Below, in pieces: positions 24,588-36,119 of a DNA stretch of 64,000 bases. This DNA comes from Gentiana macrophylla (Eukaryota > Streptophyta > Magnoliopsida > Gentianales > Gentianaceae), in contig CM047806.1 in assembly GCA_026214975.1 (NCBI GenBank), positions 103,797,345 to 103,861,344 on the forward strand, read 5' to 3'. Made by a program: the position numbers and the translations under genes. The first letter of the stretch is position 1. Every line of letters begins with the position of its first letter. The notes under the pieces are model-generated. The model made no database searches, had not been told where the DNA came from, and saw only the letters and a program-made list of their open reading frames with translations.

Positions 24588-25680
24588 TCAGTCATCTCTA
24601 GGCTCAAAACCGGGAGGTGGTCTAGAACTCGAGGCAGCAGCGGCATAAGAGGATGTGCCGTGACGTGGGGCAATCCTTGGTGGTGGGGTCGATGGATGAA
24701 CACCGAAAAAGTCTATAATTCTGTCCATTTTGCGAAGTAGACTCGTAATCTCTCGTGAATGCTCCTCCAACAAAGCTCTCTAGGATCGAGGTGCTCCAAG
24801 GACCGAGTACGCTCTCTCTCAGCTCTCTGACCGACCCGTCTTGGTACTTGTTGAACCGACTGTGAACTAATATTCGGTTCAGGGTCCTCCCAATCGTCGC
24901 TGACTAGAACTTTAACCTCATCCTTCAGAGCGAACATGTCTATCATAGGCGTATATGGTAGTTGCTCTCGCTCAGATGTAGCGGCAATCTCATGAATACA
25001 GTTGTGCATCAGTAGACCGATGTTGACTGGAGACCCCTGCTCCAGATAAAACATCAACTCCGCCCTCTTCGGTATAATAGAGACCGTACGCTTTTTCGGT
25101 AGAAGGTGGGCACAAACAAATCTGTTGACCATCTTCCGGTCCCAGGATAATTCATTCTTCAGGAAGATGGTGATGGCTCCCATAGGGTTGCACTTTCATT
25201 GCACCCAAAATAATCAACTATCATATGCATCCTCTCTATATCTTCAATATTGGCAAAGGATGTGTACTTGTCTAGGCCCACTGGTGGATTGCGGACCCCG
25301 AAATGTGCATTGATCCGCTCAATCGTGAAGTCAACCTTAACCTCACAGACCATAGCAAATGTAGCTCCCAGGTTATACGAAAGATACGCATAAAATTCCT
25401 GCACCACTGTGCCATTGAATTGGCTTGGTGCCTCTGACATGTGCAAAATATCTTGTGCCTTCATTGCTCCTGGAAAGATCGAACCACAATCTTCTAAATC
25501 CATGCCGTGCTCACGGCTAACAGGCCAGCCATTCAAGTGTCCTCTGAACGACTCGTGAATTCCTAGTGAATCAAATTGTTCAACCCCATCGATTAAGAGG
25601 TTTGCATCTCCGTATAGAAACTGTTGACCGCTTGGAAGACATGCGGTTCAGCTATGTTTGGGACCCATCTTGATTGATAC
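24588..25680 (-). pseudogene. Putative plant transposon protein (PTPD-like) ORF of element D
   Basis: Minus-strand frames 25536-25159, 25183-24713 and 24773-24588 join end to end with two frameshifts (near 25180 and 24760). They contain VVQEFYAYL, EVKVDFTIERINAHFGV, FLKNELSWDRKMVNRF, CAHLLPKKRTVS, YLEQGSPVNIG and a final proline-, serine- and alanine-rich tail (RPPPGFEP). This order matches the domain annotated in plants as 'putative plant transposon protein', common in retroelement ORFs but of unknown biochemical role. It lies in the sense orientation of D, where an Athila env-like or accessory ORF would sit. The family call comes from motif memory, not a search. Confidence 0.7.
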
Positions 25681-25689
25681 AGAGACTTG

Positions 25690-26800
25690 AAGATGATGCT
25701 GAATCTAAAAATAAACCCTTGGTAAACCGGCCTTATGCCCCGATTTACCGGCGTTATTTTTTCTCAGTTCTTACCGGGACTCTACTCTGTTGGTGGAAGA
25801 GAAAGAATTGTAGCAACTACACAATTGCAGTAGCACCACTCAGCAACATGGATGGGAAAATGGTGTGTTTTGGTGTTTAAATGAAAGGAAAAAGGTTTGA
25901 TTTTAGTGGAAGTGTGATGGTGATGTGGCCGAGATTTTGATAAGAAGAAGAAATGAAGAAATCCTTAATGAAGAAGAAGAAGATAATTATGGAGGATGGT
26001 GAATAATGGTGGTGGAAGAGTGTTTATATAGGAGAAATAAGTAGAAGGTGGAAAGATTTGGTGGGATAGTGGGTAGATGAGTAATGAGGGTGAGGGATTT
26101 GAGGGGTTTGATTGATGGGATTGAGGTGGAGTTATGGGGGAGTGTGAGAAAAGATGAAAAGGTGGAAAATAGGGAAAATGGGCAGTTTTGCTGACTGGTT
26201 GGTTTCTGATGCAACGTGTGTCCTTCACGTGTCACTGAAAAGTCCGCTCTAAAATCTGACACTCAGAAACTGAAAAAAAAACCTAGCTCGGTAAATCGGG
26301 GGTAACTCCCGGTTTACCGGGGCTTATTTTCCCCAGATTACTCTGCCCTCATACTCTGCACACTTTAATTTAGCTCTCAATCCTGACCTCAAAATGACTA
26401 GAATCTTACTCCTTTTGTTGTTATTTCCGACTCAATCCTAACCTACCTCACTAGAATCCACAACGAGTAAAAAAAACGTTCCTAACAACCATCGGTTTCA
26501 AGCCTAAGGGTGTGGTAGGATGAAAAAAAGTTTGTCATTTCATCCGGCTACTTTTATTGACTCCTATCCTATCTAAGGGTTCAAGAGAATAGTTTTGAGT
26601 TTAAAGTCGTTAGATCGACTTACCTTCGGATCTTCACTCAGTCAAAAGTTGGGGCTTTAACTCGCCAAACTTGCATCTTTGCGGCTTCAACCGTCATGCA
26701 CTTCCCTTCTCGTCTGTCATTATCTTTTAGGAGTGACATTCCCCGGTTTCCTGTAGAAACTTTCTGAGCTCTCTTCCTAGCACGCCTCTCTCTCTCTCTC
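25690..26800. other. Spacer between the two ORFs of element D
   Basis: Non-coding as far as I can read. It holds two of the hairpin motifs (25719-25753 and 26287-26323) and a purine-rich plus strand at 25915-26200. The pyrimidine-rich minus-strand frames 26228-25965 and 26262-25987 (serine-, proline-rich) are low-complexity and not convincing genes. Confidence 0.55.
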
Positions 26801-26843
26801 TTTTCTTGCGTACTAGGTCTGCCTCTGCATCGAGATTTAAACT

Positions 26844-27875
26844 TTATGCCCAGGATTCCATATTTTCCAATGTAAGCTCTACTCCGTCACTACGCAATAC
26901 GGAAGGATTTTCTTCCGTGAGCGCTTTACTGTGGTACTTTTCTTTGCGTTCTCTAAGCATTAATCTCATGAATTCCTGCTCACAGGTTTCCACTAGAACC
27001 TCTCGTGGCCTATGCCTTTCCTTTTCTATCTCCATGATTTCCACTTTCCCTGAATCATAAGTCATCTTGCAACATTCCGGCCTATTATCTAGGGGCTCTA
27101 AGATCTTGATAGATACGGTATCATTATTCAGTCTTAAAGTGGTTTCCCCATTATCAAAGTCCATGATTGTTCTGCTGGTCGCTAAGAAAGGTCTACCTAA
27201 TAGAACTGGTGCAATCGGATCCTCTGGTACGTCTAAAACTGTGAAATTTATTGGGAAAATGAATCCTCCTGCCTTAATCATGCAATCCTTTAGCAGGCCG
27301 GCAGGCATATCTCAGGTTCGATCGACAAAAGTAATGGACCGGGTTTGATCCATGACAAACAGAATCTTAATCCTCTGGCAGAGGGATAGAAGTAGAATGT
27401 TACAACTTGAACCGGAATCACAAAGGTCTAAACTTACAGGTATACCAGTGATAGAGATCGGGATTCGAAACGTCCCAGGGTCTCCTAATTTTTCTGCCAT
27501 GTCAGAGTCTGGGTAATCCTCAGACTTTGAGAACATAGTGTCCGGATCCTCCTCTGGATCATCAGAGTCGTAGTCGGACGATATATCTATTAGCTCGATA
27601 GGGAACATACCTAGCCGATAAGTCTCGTACTCTTTCAGGCTTTCCTTGGCTTCATGGTTAAGTGTTTCAGTCTCCTCGTCTATACGCTTCTTATCAGCTT
27701 CGTATTGCTCTCTGGCTTCTGATCCAGGATACATAGAGATTGGATTGATGTTCAACACAGTACGAGGCATTGCATTTGACTTGTCTAGACTTAATCGCTC
27801 TTGCTTTACTGAATTTTTGAAGCGTCCTGATACTCCTACAAAAGAGACAAAATAAAACAAAGAAAAGATTAGCAA
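26844..27875 (-). pseudogene. Retropepsin ORF of element D
   Basis: Two minus-strand segments, 27875-27312 and 27308-26844, are in the same frame with one TGA between them (after FVDRT). The product starts with an acidic region (YDSDDPEEDPD), then EKLGDPGTFRIPISITGIP, the protease active site CDSGSSCNIL, and later VLLGRPFLATSRTIMDFDNG, the flap-to-C-terminal signature of Athila-type proteases. There is no recognisable capsid (gag) domain before it, and the mature ORF begins only about 280 bp from the primer site, so gag seems to have been reduced. The DSG active site is intact. No RT follows: the next coding block is the PTPD ORF. Confidence 0.75.
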
Positions 27876-28153
27876 CTCCCGATTCAGTTGGGGGTGATCC
27901 CAACTGTTGTGGACCTATTAACTAAAATGAACTGGGATACACACAGAATAACAGGGGCTGTCAGAATTCGATTTTCTGGACCTCGGTAAATCGGGGGTAA
28001 CCCATGGTAAAACGGGCCTAGAATTTCTTATTACAGCGGTTAAGCGATCTTGAGTTCGATCTGAGAATGACTCAAGACTCAAAAGAAAATAAATTTAAAA
28101 TAAAATGACTTCTCAATTAGAATTAAGATGTTTATCTTTGAAATTGGAAATTG

Positions 28154-28171
28154 TCCCCGGCAACGGCGCCA
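28154..28171 (-). other. tRNA-Asp primer-binding site of element D
   Basis: The minus strand reads TGGCGCCGTTGCCGGGGA, complementary to the 3' end of plant tRNA-Asp, six bases inside the 5' LTR. Athila-type elements commonly use this primer. Confidence 0.9.
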
Positions 28172-28177
28172 AAAATC

Positions 28178-28930
28178 TAGATCGCGTGTAAGTCACTAAC
28201 GTCGATATTACTAGCAAGAATACTAGGTCCATCGTAGTATAGTAAGGACAAATCAAGGTCGATCCCACGGAGACAATGCAACTTAAGTATAAGCGATCTA
28301 ATCTTAATTAAGAAGACACATATAAGTGGTCATTGACAAACAATAAACATAAAAGAAACGTGGTATTCGTCCCCCTCTTCCCACCGATCTACTAACTTGG
28401 ATTAGCTAATTCTTATATTTACTTCCCCACATAATTTCCTTAAACCAATCGAGTGAGCTTTTAATTTAGTTTTAAAGCTACGGGTTCAATTCCTAACCCT
28501 ATCTACTCTGACCGTGGTAGTAGATAATCTTTATGCCAGCTACCCTTCTTAATTGGTCCGTAATGTCCTATACACATAAAGAACTAGAATTGCCAGTATT
28601 GAGCGGTAACTCATACCGCTAACCTGCCTAGGCAGCTATCGATACTAATTAGCACGTTACTAGGGTCCATCAAGACTATGTCCTAACTAACACTTCACTA
28701 TTAGTACTTCATGTTAATTTACGAATTACGAATACTAGATTGGCAAGACCTATTACTCATTTTAATTATTTCCATCGATCAATGTAGATGACACGAATTC
28801 CAGATTTAGGTTTTCTAATTTTTTTGCCTCGGTGAAATGGTATATAACGCCGGTTTACCAGGGGTGACTTTTCCTATTTCTGGATCTTCATTGCTCAATT
28901 TCGATTCATCTAAGTAAATTATGGGGTCAT
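28178..28930 (-). repeat. 5' LTR of element D, first part
   Basis: Collinear with the start of the left LTR (21933-22685). It is interrupted by element E after GTCAT at 28926-28930. Confidence 0.88.
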
Positions 28931-30652
28931 TGATGACGTAGATCAAGTGATATTAAAATACTTGACCACCAAAACCAATACTAGCAAGAGGACTAGGTCC
29001 ATCGTAGTATAGCTAGAGCGAATCAAGGTCGATCCCACAGGGAACCAAATTGTGGGTCATTCTATAAATAATTAATTAAGCATGGAAAGCACATAAAACG
29101 GTCTATGACCAACAAAGAACAAGAAAAGATAAATTGACACGACTCGACACAACTCAAATAAATACAACATAATTAATCTCCCCAATTATTACATTATAAA
29201 TGCGGATCAGAGATTATATATAATTAAACTAGCCTCGACAACTATCAATCCGATCCGTAACTCTTTTTATATTGGCTACGGGAGTCATCCTCTAAACTAG
29301 ATCTAGGTCCGGGTAGGCCATCCATATCACTATGCTACATCACGTGACTTCGCTTTTTCGCCCTCCATCTCATATGACTCGCATGCTTACAAAACTAAGG
29401 ATGCTGATATTAACTGTATTCCTCACCTAGGCAACATTCCTGTGATTAGGCGTACTTCTGAGCGATCGCATCAGTCTCCGTCCATTTAACACTAACTTTT
29501 TAGGTATCATGTTAATCTACGATTTATCTAATCAGTCTTGGCGCAATTCCCTAATATAACACAGATCTAGATCTCGCTGAAAGTCCCGAAAGATCAATTC
29601 ATGAGCCGACCTAGGAGCACTATATTGGTATTTCCTCACTACACGTTTTAATTAAAATAGACAAGCAACGTAGCCGTAGCCATACCTACTAAGATAAGAA
29701 ATTCTAAATGGACAATCACACCATAAAGGCGTTGGCTAGAAGTGACTCGGTGAAAAACTAAATCTTTAGCGTTTCTATACTTATCGGATAAAATAGAAGC
29801 TCATAAAGTAATTATATATACCTACTAGAAACACGATTATTAATCAAAATAAAATCATACATAGATCACAAAGCGTGAGGCGTGGGCATGTGGATCCTTA
29901 TAGGCGAGAATCCCCACCGCCTCACGTCGTAATCCTAGATCTACATCATTTAACTAAGAAATAATAATCTCAAATGATAAGTAAATAATTGGGGAAAATT
30001 AATTATAAGAAACTAAGAGAAAATAAGTACAAGAAATTACATAATTGAAGAACTTGTAAAAGCGCTCTGAGTAAAACTGAAGATTTTATTATGAATTGTG
30101 TGTATTGTGGGGTGTGTATATGGCGTGTGTATGTACAAATATATAGGAGAGAAATTTACATAGGATAAACCTAAACCAATCTGAAATAGTTTTCCTAAAT
30201 CCAAAAGGAGTTTGAAAACACATTAGGATAATTCCCGGCCGATCTTTGGATAAGGGCAAGAAAAATGCGCCCCTTGCATGTGTCCCCCCTTAAAGTCGGC
30301 GCCAACTTCATTGGGTTGGCTTGCTGGCTTTTGTCTTGCCTTACTCCTCTTTTCCGTGCTTATCCGATCTTTATCTTCAATGCATCCATATTTGTTTGGA
30401 TTTATCTTGTAGTTTAATTCTTCCATTTATAATTATCCTCCACAAATTATCTCAATCTACAAAATAAATAATTATCCCGAAATAAATCATATTTAAATAA
30501 TAAAAAAATGGATAAACACCAAATTATATTTTATAAATCACATAACATTAAATAATAAATATAACCATATGATTTAATATAAAATATATATTATTAGGCT
30601 CGATTTAAGGATAATGTTGATGACTTTTACGGGTATATTTTGACCGTCATCA
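28931..30652 (-). repeat. 3' LTR of element E
   Basis: 1722 bp with TGATGACG and CGTCATCA ends. A minus-strand TATA-like box is opposite AAATATATAGGAG near 30137-30150. Confidence 0.93.
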
Positions 30653-32082
30653 ACTACCCCCCACTTAGACTTTGATCGTCCCGAACAAAGCAACAATAAG
30701 TCATTCCCCACGAAAACATTTTCCATGGTCAAATCATACTTACGCAAGAAACTCGAGTCAACTCATACCAGTCATGCTCATAAGGTATCCATTATCCACT
30801 ACTCTCTATGAACCGAAGTGATGTGTGCATGTGCATTCAGTTTTATATATTCGTGGCAAGATTAGAGTTTATGCTAACTTCACAATCTTAACCCACCAAC
30901 ATCAGCATTCCCACTTCTTAAGCCTCGCATGGGTAAAGACATGGTGCAATAAGCAAGAGCGTTATCTAAGAGGTTTTTGGACATGGAGACCGAGAAAAAT
31001 ATACTCGAAGCCTCTTAAAAGTAGAATTTTTTTTTCATTTTCATGTTTTCAAGCATTAACATATCTCAAGAAAGAAACTTGATTTAAAAGTAAATTATGC
31101 ATGAATATTACCACAAGCGCGAGGCTACTTTGGTAATGTTACTACAAGCCCAGTGTTCAACATTTTGTTAAAACACAGATAAATCTCAAGCTTATTACTC
31201 CGCTTAAATGGCTAGAAGATAGGAATACAACAGCAGATAAATATAGATACTAGGTCCACATAACCAATCATCTATGCAATGTACACATAATTTCTTTAGT
31301 TATTACAATTTGCGCGGTAAAAATCGATTCAAAGATTGAGTATCGAATAATAAATAACTACTTGCAACAAACGGCATGAATATCCTTAAATTTACATTCA
31401 CATAAGTATAAAATGATCACGTAGTCATGCAACCTGGTTCCTTTCCTATCAATTCTTAGCTAGAAACTCACAATTCTAAGGGTACGAGCTAAATAATATG
31501 GCATTTATTCAATTTTTTATTTATTCAAAAAATTTCTTTTATACCGTTTCTTTTAATTTTTAATTGTAGCTCATCATAGCTAAGTCTCCTACCCCCCACT
31601 TAAACATGTCATTGTCCCCAATGACAAAGAAAAAATGAGAATTTAAGAAAAAGACTTAGCTCTAGAAACGGTTCTTGAGTAAAAAGCAGAATATCGGAGT
31701 AGTCCAAGAACGTCGAGGAATATAAGCAAACCAGAGATCGAACACGAAGTTCCATCGCTGCAAAATAAGTCTTCAACACAACTCGAAATTTGTTACAGCG
31801 TCAGCTCATAAAAAAAATAATCATTTTCGAAACAGTAGAATTAATCCCAACTCGGTTCTCAGTACAACTTTTGCGTTTCGAAAACAAATAACAGACTCGA
31901 TGTAGGACATACCTATGAAACTTCACATTATGTTATAACGAGTCGAGTAAAAAAAACTTTTGCACATCCTTAACCCCATGGTCATCGGAACACGGAAAAA
32001 AATAAAAAAAAACCTCAACTGTTTTAACGCTACTTTTATTTAAAAGATAGAAAAAGCCTAAAAATCCGAAAAAGAAAAATTA
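30653..32082 (-). other. Element E non-coding 3' region with polypurine tract
   Basis: The PPT reads GTCTAAGTGGGGGGTAGT on the minus strand at 30653-30670. The rest is AT-rich with no credible ORF. A second PPT-like block at 31592-31622 (CCCCCCACTTAAAC then ATTGTCCCCAATGAC) parallels element D. The plus-strand frame 30825-31082 is not recognisable. Confidence 0.6.
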
Positions 32083-33333
32083 CTACAAATACCTAAGAGA
32101 TAGAAGTAGTTTTGAATTTATAGTCTTCAACTCGACTTTCCAAATATCATTATTCCTCTGAATATTGTCCTTAGCCTTCCAGATCTTCACCCGGTCGGCC
32201 TTTACTGAAATCTGCCTTCCGTCTTTGAGGATTCGCGCTTTTCCTTTGGAGGCAAGTCCTAAGAAAATGCAGTCATCCTTACTATCTAAACAGGCTCCAA
32301 CCTCAGCTTCTGCTTCCGAAACTAGCGATCTTCGAGATCGAACTCTACGAGTTTGCTTTTTCACCCTTCTCCGTCTATCTTTTATCTTTAAGTTTTCCCG
32401 ATCCTCAGCGAGTCCTTTGGATGGGGTTGACCCATCCCCAAACATGGCTTACGCGCAAATCTCGCTAAAAGCATTGAGGTGTCCGCCGGTTCTATATGCT
32501 GGGATTGAGCGTTCTTATCCCTTTGTAAGTAAGTCTCACCTGCACCATGAACCGTTACAACTGAAATACTCGGCGGAAGCAGGAATCGGGGTCTAAGAAT
32601 GGTATGAACTTCTGAGCCCTTGGCATCGAACAGTGTGAGCTCAAATTTCTCCATGTCTACTCTTGCCTTCGAGGTTGCCATAAATGATCTTCCCAGTATT
32701 AGTGGGCTGTTGAGATCCTCCTCCACGTCCATCACGACTATGTCAACTAAAAAGCGAAGCCTTCCAATTCCTATAGTCATGAAGTTTAAGGCTCCAGTAT
32801 GCACGGTACGAAGACCATCACCAAAGCGAATGTCCATCGTGTTGTTCATTACCATGTAGACTCAATCCTCTCGCAAACGCTATGTGGAACTATATTGAGA
32901 CTCGACCGGAATCAATCAATGCTAAGCCACTCTCTTCCCATCTAAGACTAAATCAACGATAAAAGCTCCAGGATCTCCTAATTTTGGAAGTAAACGGGCT
33001 CGATCTGTAAGTCTCTCGCCTTAGGATGGCGAGGTACTATGGGTTTATTGTTGAACTCGGACTGTGGTCGAATCGAGCTCGGGTATTTCGGAGTTGAGGA
33101 ATGAGTGGATAGGTACTGGAGTCGGACTCGAACTTGAGCTAGAATCGAATCGGAAATAACAATCGGAATGCTAGCATGTATACCTTCAAAAGATCGAATT
33201 TCTTTGCCTTCCCCTCCTCTTGTCTCTTTCTTTTTCGTTCTTCTATTAATGTTCGCCTATCCGGCCGTACTGGCGTGGTTTTACGTGTGACTTTGACTTC
33301 ACTCTTCGTTGCAGAAGATTGATTGGTCGACAT
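32083..33333 (-). pseudogene. Short gag-like and retropepsin ORF of element E
   Basis: Minus-strand frame 33333-33139 starts MSTNQSSATKSEVKV and is lysine- and arginine-rich, about 360 bp from the primer site, so it is the likely N-terminus. After a decayed stretch, the protease part reads KLGDPGAFIVDLVL near 32990-32940, parallel to D's KLGDPGTFRIPI; its active-site region is broken by stops. Frame 32855-32388 then gives DLNSPLILGRSFMATSKARV, the Athila protease C-terminal signature. A frameshift near 32440 leads into frame 32445-32083 (basic, RRRRVKKQTRRVRSRRS, then CIFLGLASKGKARIL). I see no capsid domain or zinc knuckle. Confidence 0.7.
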
Positions 33334-33690
33334 TTTTTTTCTCGAACAATATTCGGTGGAATAATTAATTTACCTGGCTTGCTGAGGAAAAGAACATACA
33401 ATTGTTAGTAACCTAATGGTTAGCATGATTATCCATGTTGCCGCTTGATCCTGCTGGACTACAAATGAGAAATAACATGAGACAAAAATGACCAAAAGAA
33501 AAATAATGAAAAAAAACTGGAGGACATGAGAATCACATGGTGTGATAAAAATCACACCATAGGTGTGAAACCCACGTCATTTTTTTTTCGAGGACGATCA
33601 GCTAGCAGAATGACTCTAAATATGTAAAAACAAACTTCGAAACATAAAACTTGACATGACTATTAATTATTTATATAATTGACCGTTGGT

Positions 33691-33708
33691 TCCCCGGCAA
33701 CGGCGCCA
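33691..33708 (-). other. tRNA-Asp primer-binding site of element E
   Basis: The same TGGCGCCGTTGCCGGGGA as in D, six bases inside the LTR starting at 33715. The matching spacing in D places D's LTR start at TAGATCG. Confidence 0.92.
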
Positions 33709-33714
33709 AAAACT

Positions 33715-35422
33715 TGATGACGTAGATCAAGTGAAATTAAAATACTTGACCACCAAAACCAATACTAGCAAGAGGACTAGGTCCATCGTAGTATAGCTAT
33801 AGCGAATCAAGGTCGATCCCATAGGGAACCAAATTGTGGGTCATTCTATAAATAATTAATTAAGCATGGCAAGCACATAAAACGGTCTATGAGCAACAAA
33901 GAACAAGAAAAGATAAATTGACACGACTCGACACAACTCAAATAAATACAACATAATTAATCTCCCCAATTATTACATTATAAATGCGGATTCAGAGATT
34001 ATATATAATTAAACTAGACTCGACAACTATCAATCCGATCCGATCTCTTTTTATATTGGCTACGGAGTCATCCACAAACTAGATCTAGCTCCGGGTAGGC
34101 CATCCGGATCACTATGCTACATCACGTGACTTCGCTTTTTGGCCTCCATCTCATATGACTCATGACGCTTACAAAACTAGGGATGCCGATATTAACCGTA
34201 TTCCTCACCTAGGCAACATTCCGGTGATTAGGCGTACTTCCTAGACGATCGCATCAGTCTCCGTCCCATTAACACTAACTTTATAGGTATCATGTTAATC
34301 TACGATTTACGATAATCAGTGCGTGCAATTCCCTAATATAACACAGATCTAGATCTCATTGAAAGTCCCAAAAGATCAATTCATGAGCCGACCTAAGAGC
34401 ACTATATTGGTATTTCCTCACTACACATTTTAATTCAAAATAGAGCGAGCAACGAGCCGTAGCCATATCTACTAAGATAAGAAATTCTAAATGGACAATC
34501 ACACCATAAAGACGTGGCTAGGATCGACTCAAATGAAAAACTAAATCTTAGCGCTTTCATACTTATCGGATAAAATAGAAGCTCATAAAGTAATTATATA
34601 TACCTACTAGAAACACAATTATTAATCAAAATAAAATCATACATAGATCACAAAACGTGAGGCGTGGGCATGCGGATCCTTATAGGCGAGGAATCCCCAC
34701 CGCCTCACGTCGTAATCCTAGATCTACATCATTTAACTAAGAAATAATAATCTCAAATGATAAGTAAATAATTGGGGTAAATTAATTATAAGAAACTAAG
34801 AGAAAACAAGTACAAGAACTTACATAATTGAAGAACTTGTAAAAAACTGCTCTGAGTAAAACTGAAGATTTTATTATGAATTGTGTGTATTGTGGTGTGT
34901 GTATATGGCGTGTGTATGTACAAATATATAGGATAAACCTAAACCAATCAAATAGTTTTCCTAAATCCAAAAGGAGTTTGAAAACACATTAGGATAATTC
35001 CCGGCCGATCTTTGGATAAGGGCAAGAAAAATGCGCCCTTGCATGCGTCCCCCCTTAAAGTCGGCACCAACTCCATTAGGTTGGCTTGCCGGCTTTTGTC
35101 TTGCCTTACTCCTCTTGTCCATGCTTATCCGATCTTTATCTTCAATGCATCCGTATTTGCTTGAATTTTATCTTGTAGTTTAATTCATCCATTTATAATT
35201 ATCCTCCAAAAATTATCTCAATCTACAAAATAAATAATTATCCTGAAATAAATCATATATATTTAAATAATAAAAAAATGGATAAACACCAAATTATATT
35301 TTATAAATCACATAACATTAAATAATAAATATAACCATATGATTTAATTTAAAATATATATTATTAGGCTCGATTTAAGGATAATGTTGATGACTTTTAC
35401 GGGTATATTTTGACCGTCATCA
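33715..35422 (-). repeat. 5' LTR of element E
   Basis: 1708 bp, the partner of 28931-30652, differing by scattered substitutions and short indels. The GTCAT target duplication follows at 35423-35427. Confidence 0.93.
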
Positions 35423-35427
35423 GTCAT

Positions 35428-36119
35428 TAAACATGCATATTAACTAAAACACGTAAATACAAATAGATCTACCATATTAAAGACAAGAAGGAATGTTCAA
35501 AGCTTCATACCTTCAACAATGGAGACCTAGCTTGATCTACTCAAGCTAGAGATGGTGAGGAAGGGAAGGAAACCAGCAAATAAACTTCAAAAGCCTTAAA
35601 GGAACTTTATTTCATCAAATTGTATAATGTATATAATAAAAGATAGATGAAACTTTTGAACTTTTTTTTCAATAATATGTTGATGCGGCCTTATATAGAT
35701 ACAATGACCGACTTATGACTCTCAAAAACCCTAACTGACCAGTAAATGCGGCAGAATCAATTTTGTGTCCCACAAGACTCTCGGTTTATCGGACCTAGCC
35801 CACGGTAAACCGGGCTGATTTTTCTTCCTTTTCTTCAGCAGATCTCTTCTTGGACTTCATTAACTTGTCCCAACATGCTTCTCTTGATCCAGCTCCGTCC
35901 TTAAGTGCTCTAGATTCGGTACATCCTGTAAAACACATAAAACGAGGCCAAAAAGTACCAAATCTTCGGGATAATCACACAGATGTAGAATTATGAACTT
36001 AGGAACACTACATAGCATTTAACACATATTCCATATAATAATGATCCTATCTCTCCTCTATTGAGCATAATTCGGGGTGAATAAAAGTATAATTAATGGT
36101 ACTATTTAGATCGTTATCA
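35428..36119 (-). repeat. 5' LTR of element D, second part
   Basis: Continues the D LTR after E, matching 22686-23378. It contains the minus-strand TATA opposite CCTTATATAG near 35690 and the hairpin motif at 35779-35815. It ends at CGTTATCA, after which C's integrase resumes. Confidence 0.88.

Larger units (their letters stand above)
28931..35422 (-). mobile_element. Athila-like non-autonomous LTR retrotransposon E, nested in D's LTR
   Basis: A complete minus-strand element of 6492 bp. LTRs at 28931-30652 and 33715-35422 begin TGATGACG and end CGTCATCA. An exact TSD, GTCAT, lies at 28926-28930 and 35423-35427. A tRNA-Asp PBS is at 33691-33708 and a PPT at 30653-30667. The internal region is only 3.06 kb, with a decayed N-terminal ORF and retropepsin; there is no RT, RNase H or integrase, so it must have been mobilised in trans. 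Its U5 end shares blocks with D (ACTAGGTCCATCGTAGTATAG less one base), so the two are related families. LTR divergence is low by eye (3 differences in the first ~115 bp). Confidence 0.93.
22582..35815. repeat. Seven dispersed copies of a GGTAAACCGG hairpin motif in element D
   Basis: Copies lie at 22582-22619, 23036-23073, 25719-25753, 26287-26323, 27981-28018, 28827-28866 and 35779-35815. The type form is CTCGGTAAATCGGG, a short loop, then CCCGGTTTACCG, so the arms pair over about 10-12 bp. Six copies are inverted repeats; that at 27981 has the second arm in direct orientation. All lie within D sequence (four in LTRs, three internal) and none in the inserted element E. Confidence 0.85.
21933..36119 (-). 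mobile_element. Athila-like non-autonomous LTR retrotransposon D (split by E)
   Basis: A minus-strand element in the integrase gene of C. Its 3' LTR (21933-23378, 1446 bp) pairs with a 5' LTR made of 28178-28930 plus 35428-36119 (1445 bp after removing E and one TSD). A PBS complementary to tRNA-Asp lies at 28154-28171 and a PPT at 23380-23393. Minus-strand coding consists of a retropepsin ORF and a PTPD ORF; I see no RT, RNase H or integrase. The LTR starts with TAGATCG rather than TG, and no clean TSD is visible (left AGTTG or TTGTA, right CTGTA), so the outer ends are good to a few bases. The LTRs differ from each other more than those of E. Confidence 0.85.

Noticed and set aside
25965..26262. 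Ser/Pro-rich minus-strand ORFs in element D
   Set aside because: Low-complexity reading of a purine-rich strand with no domain.
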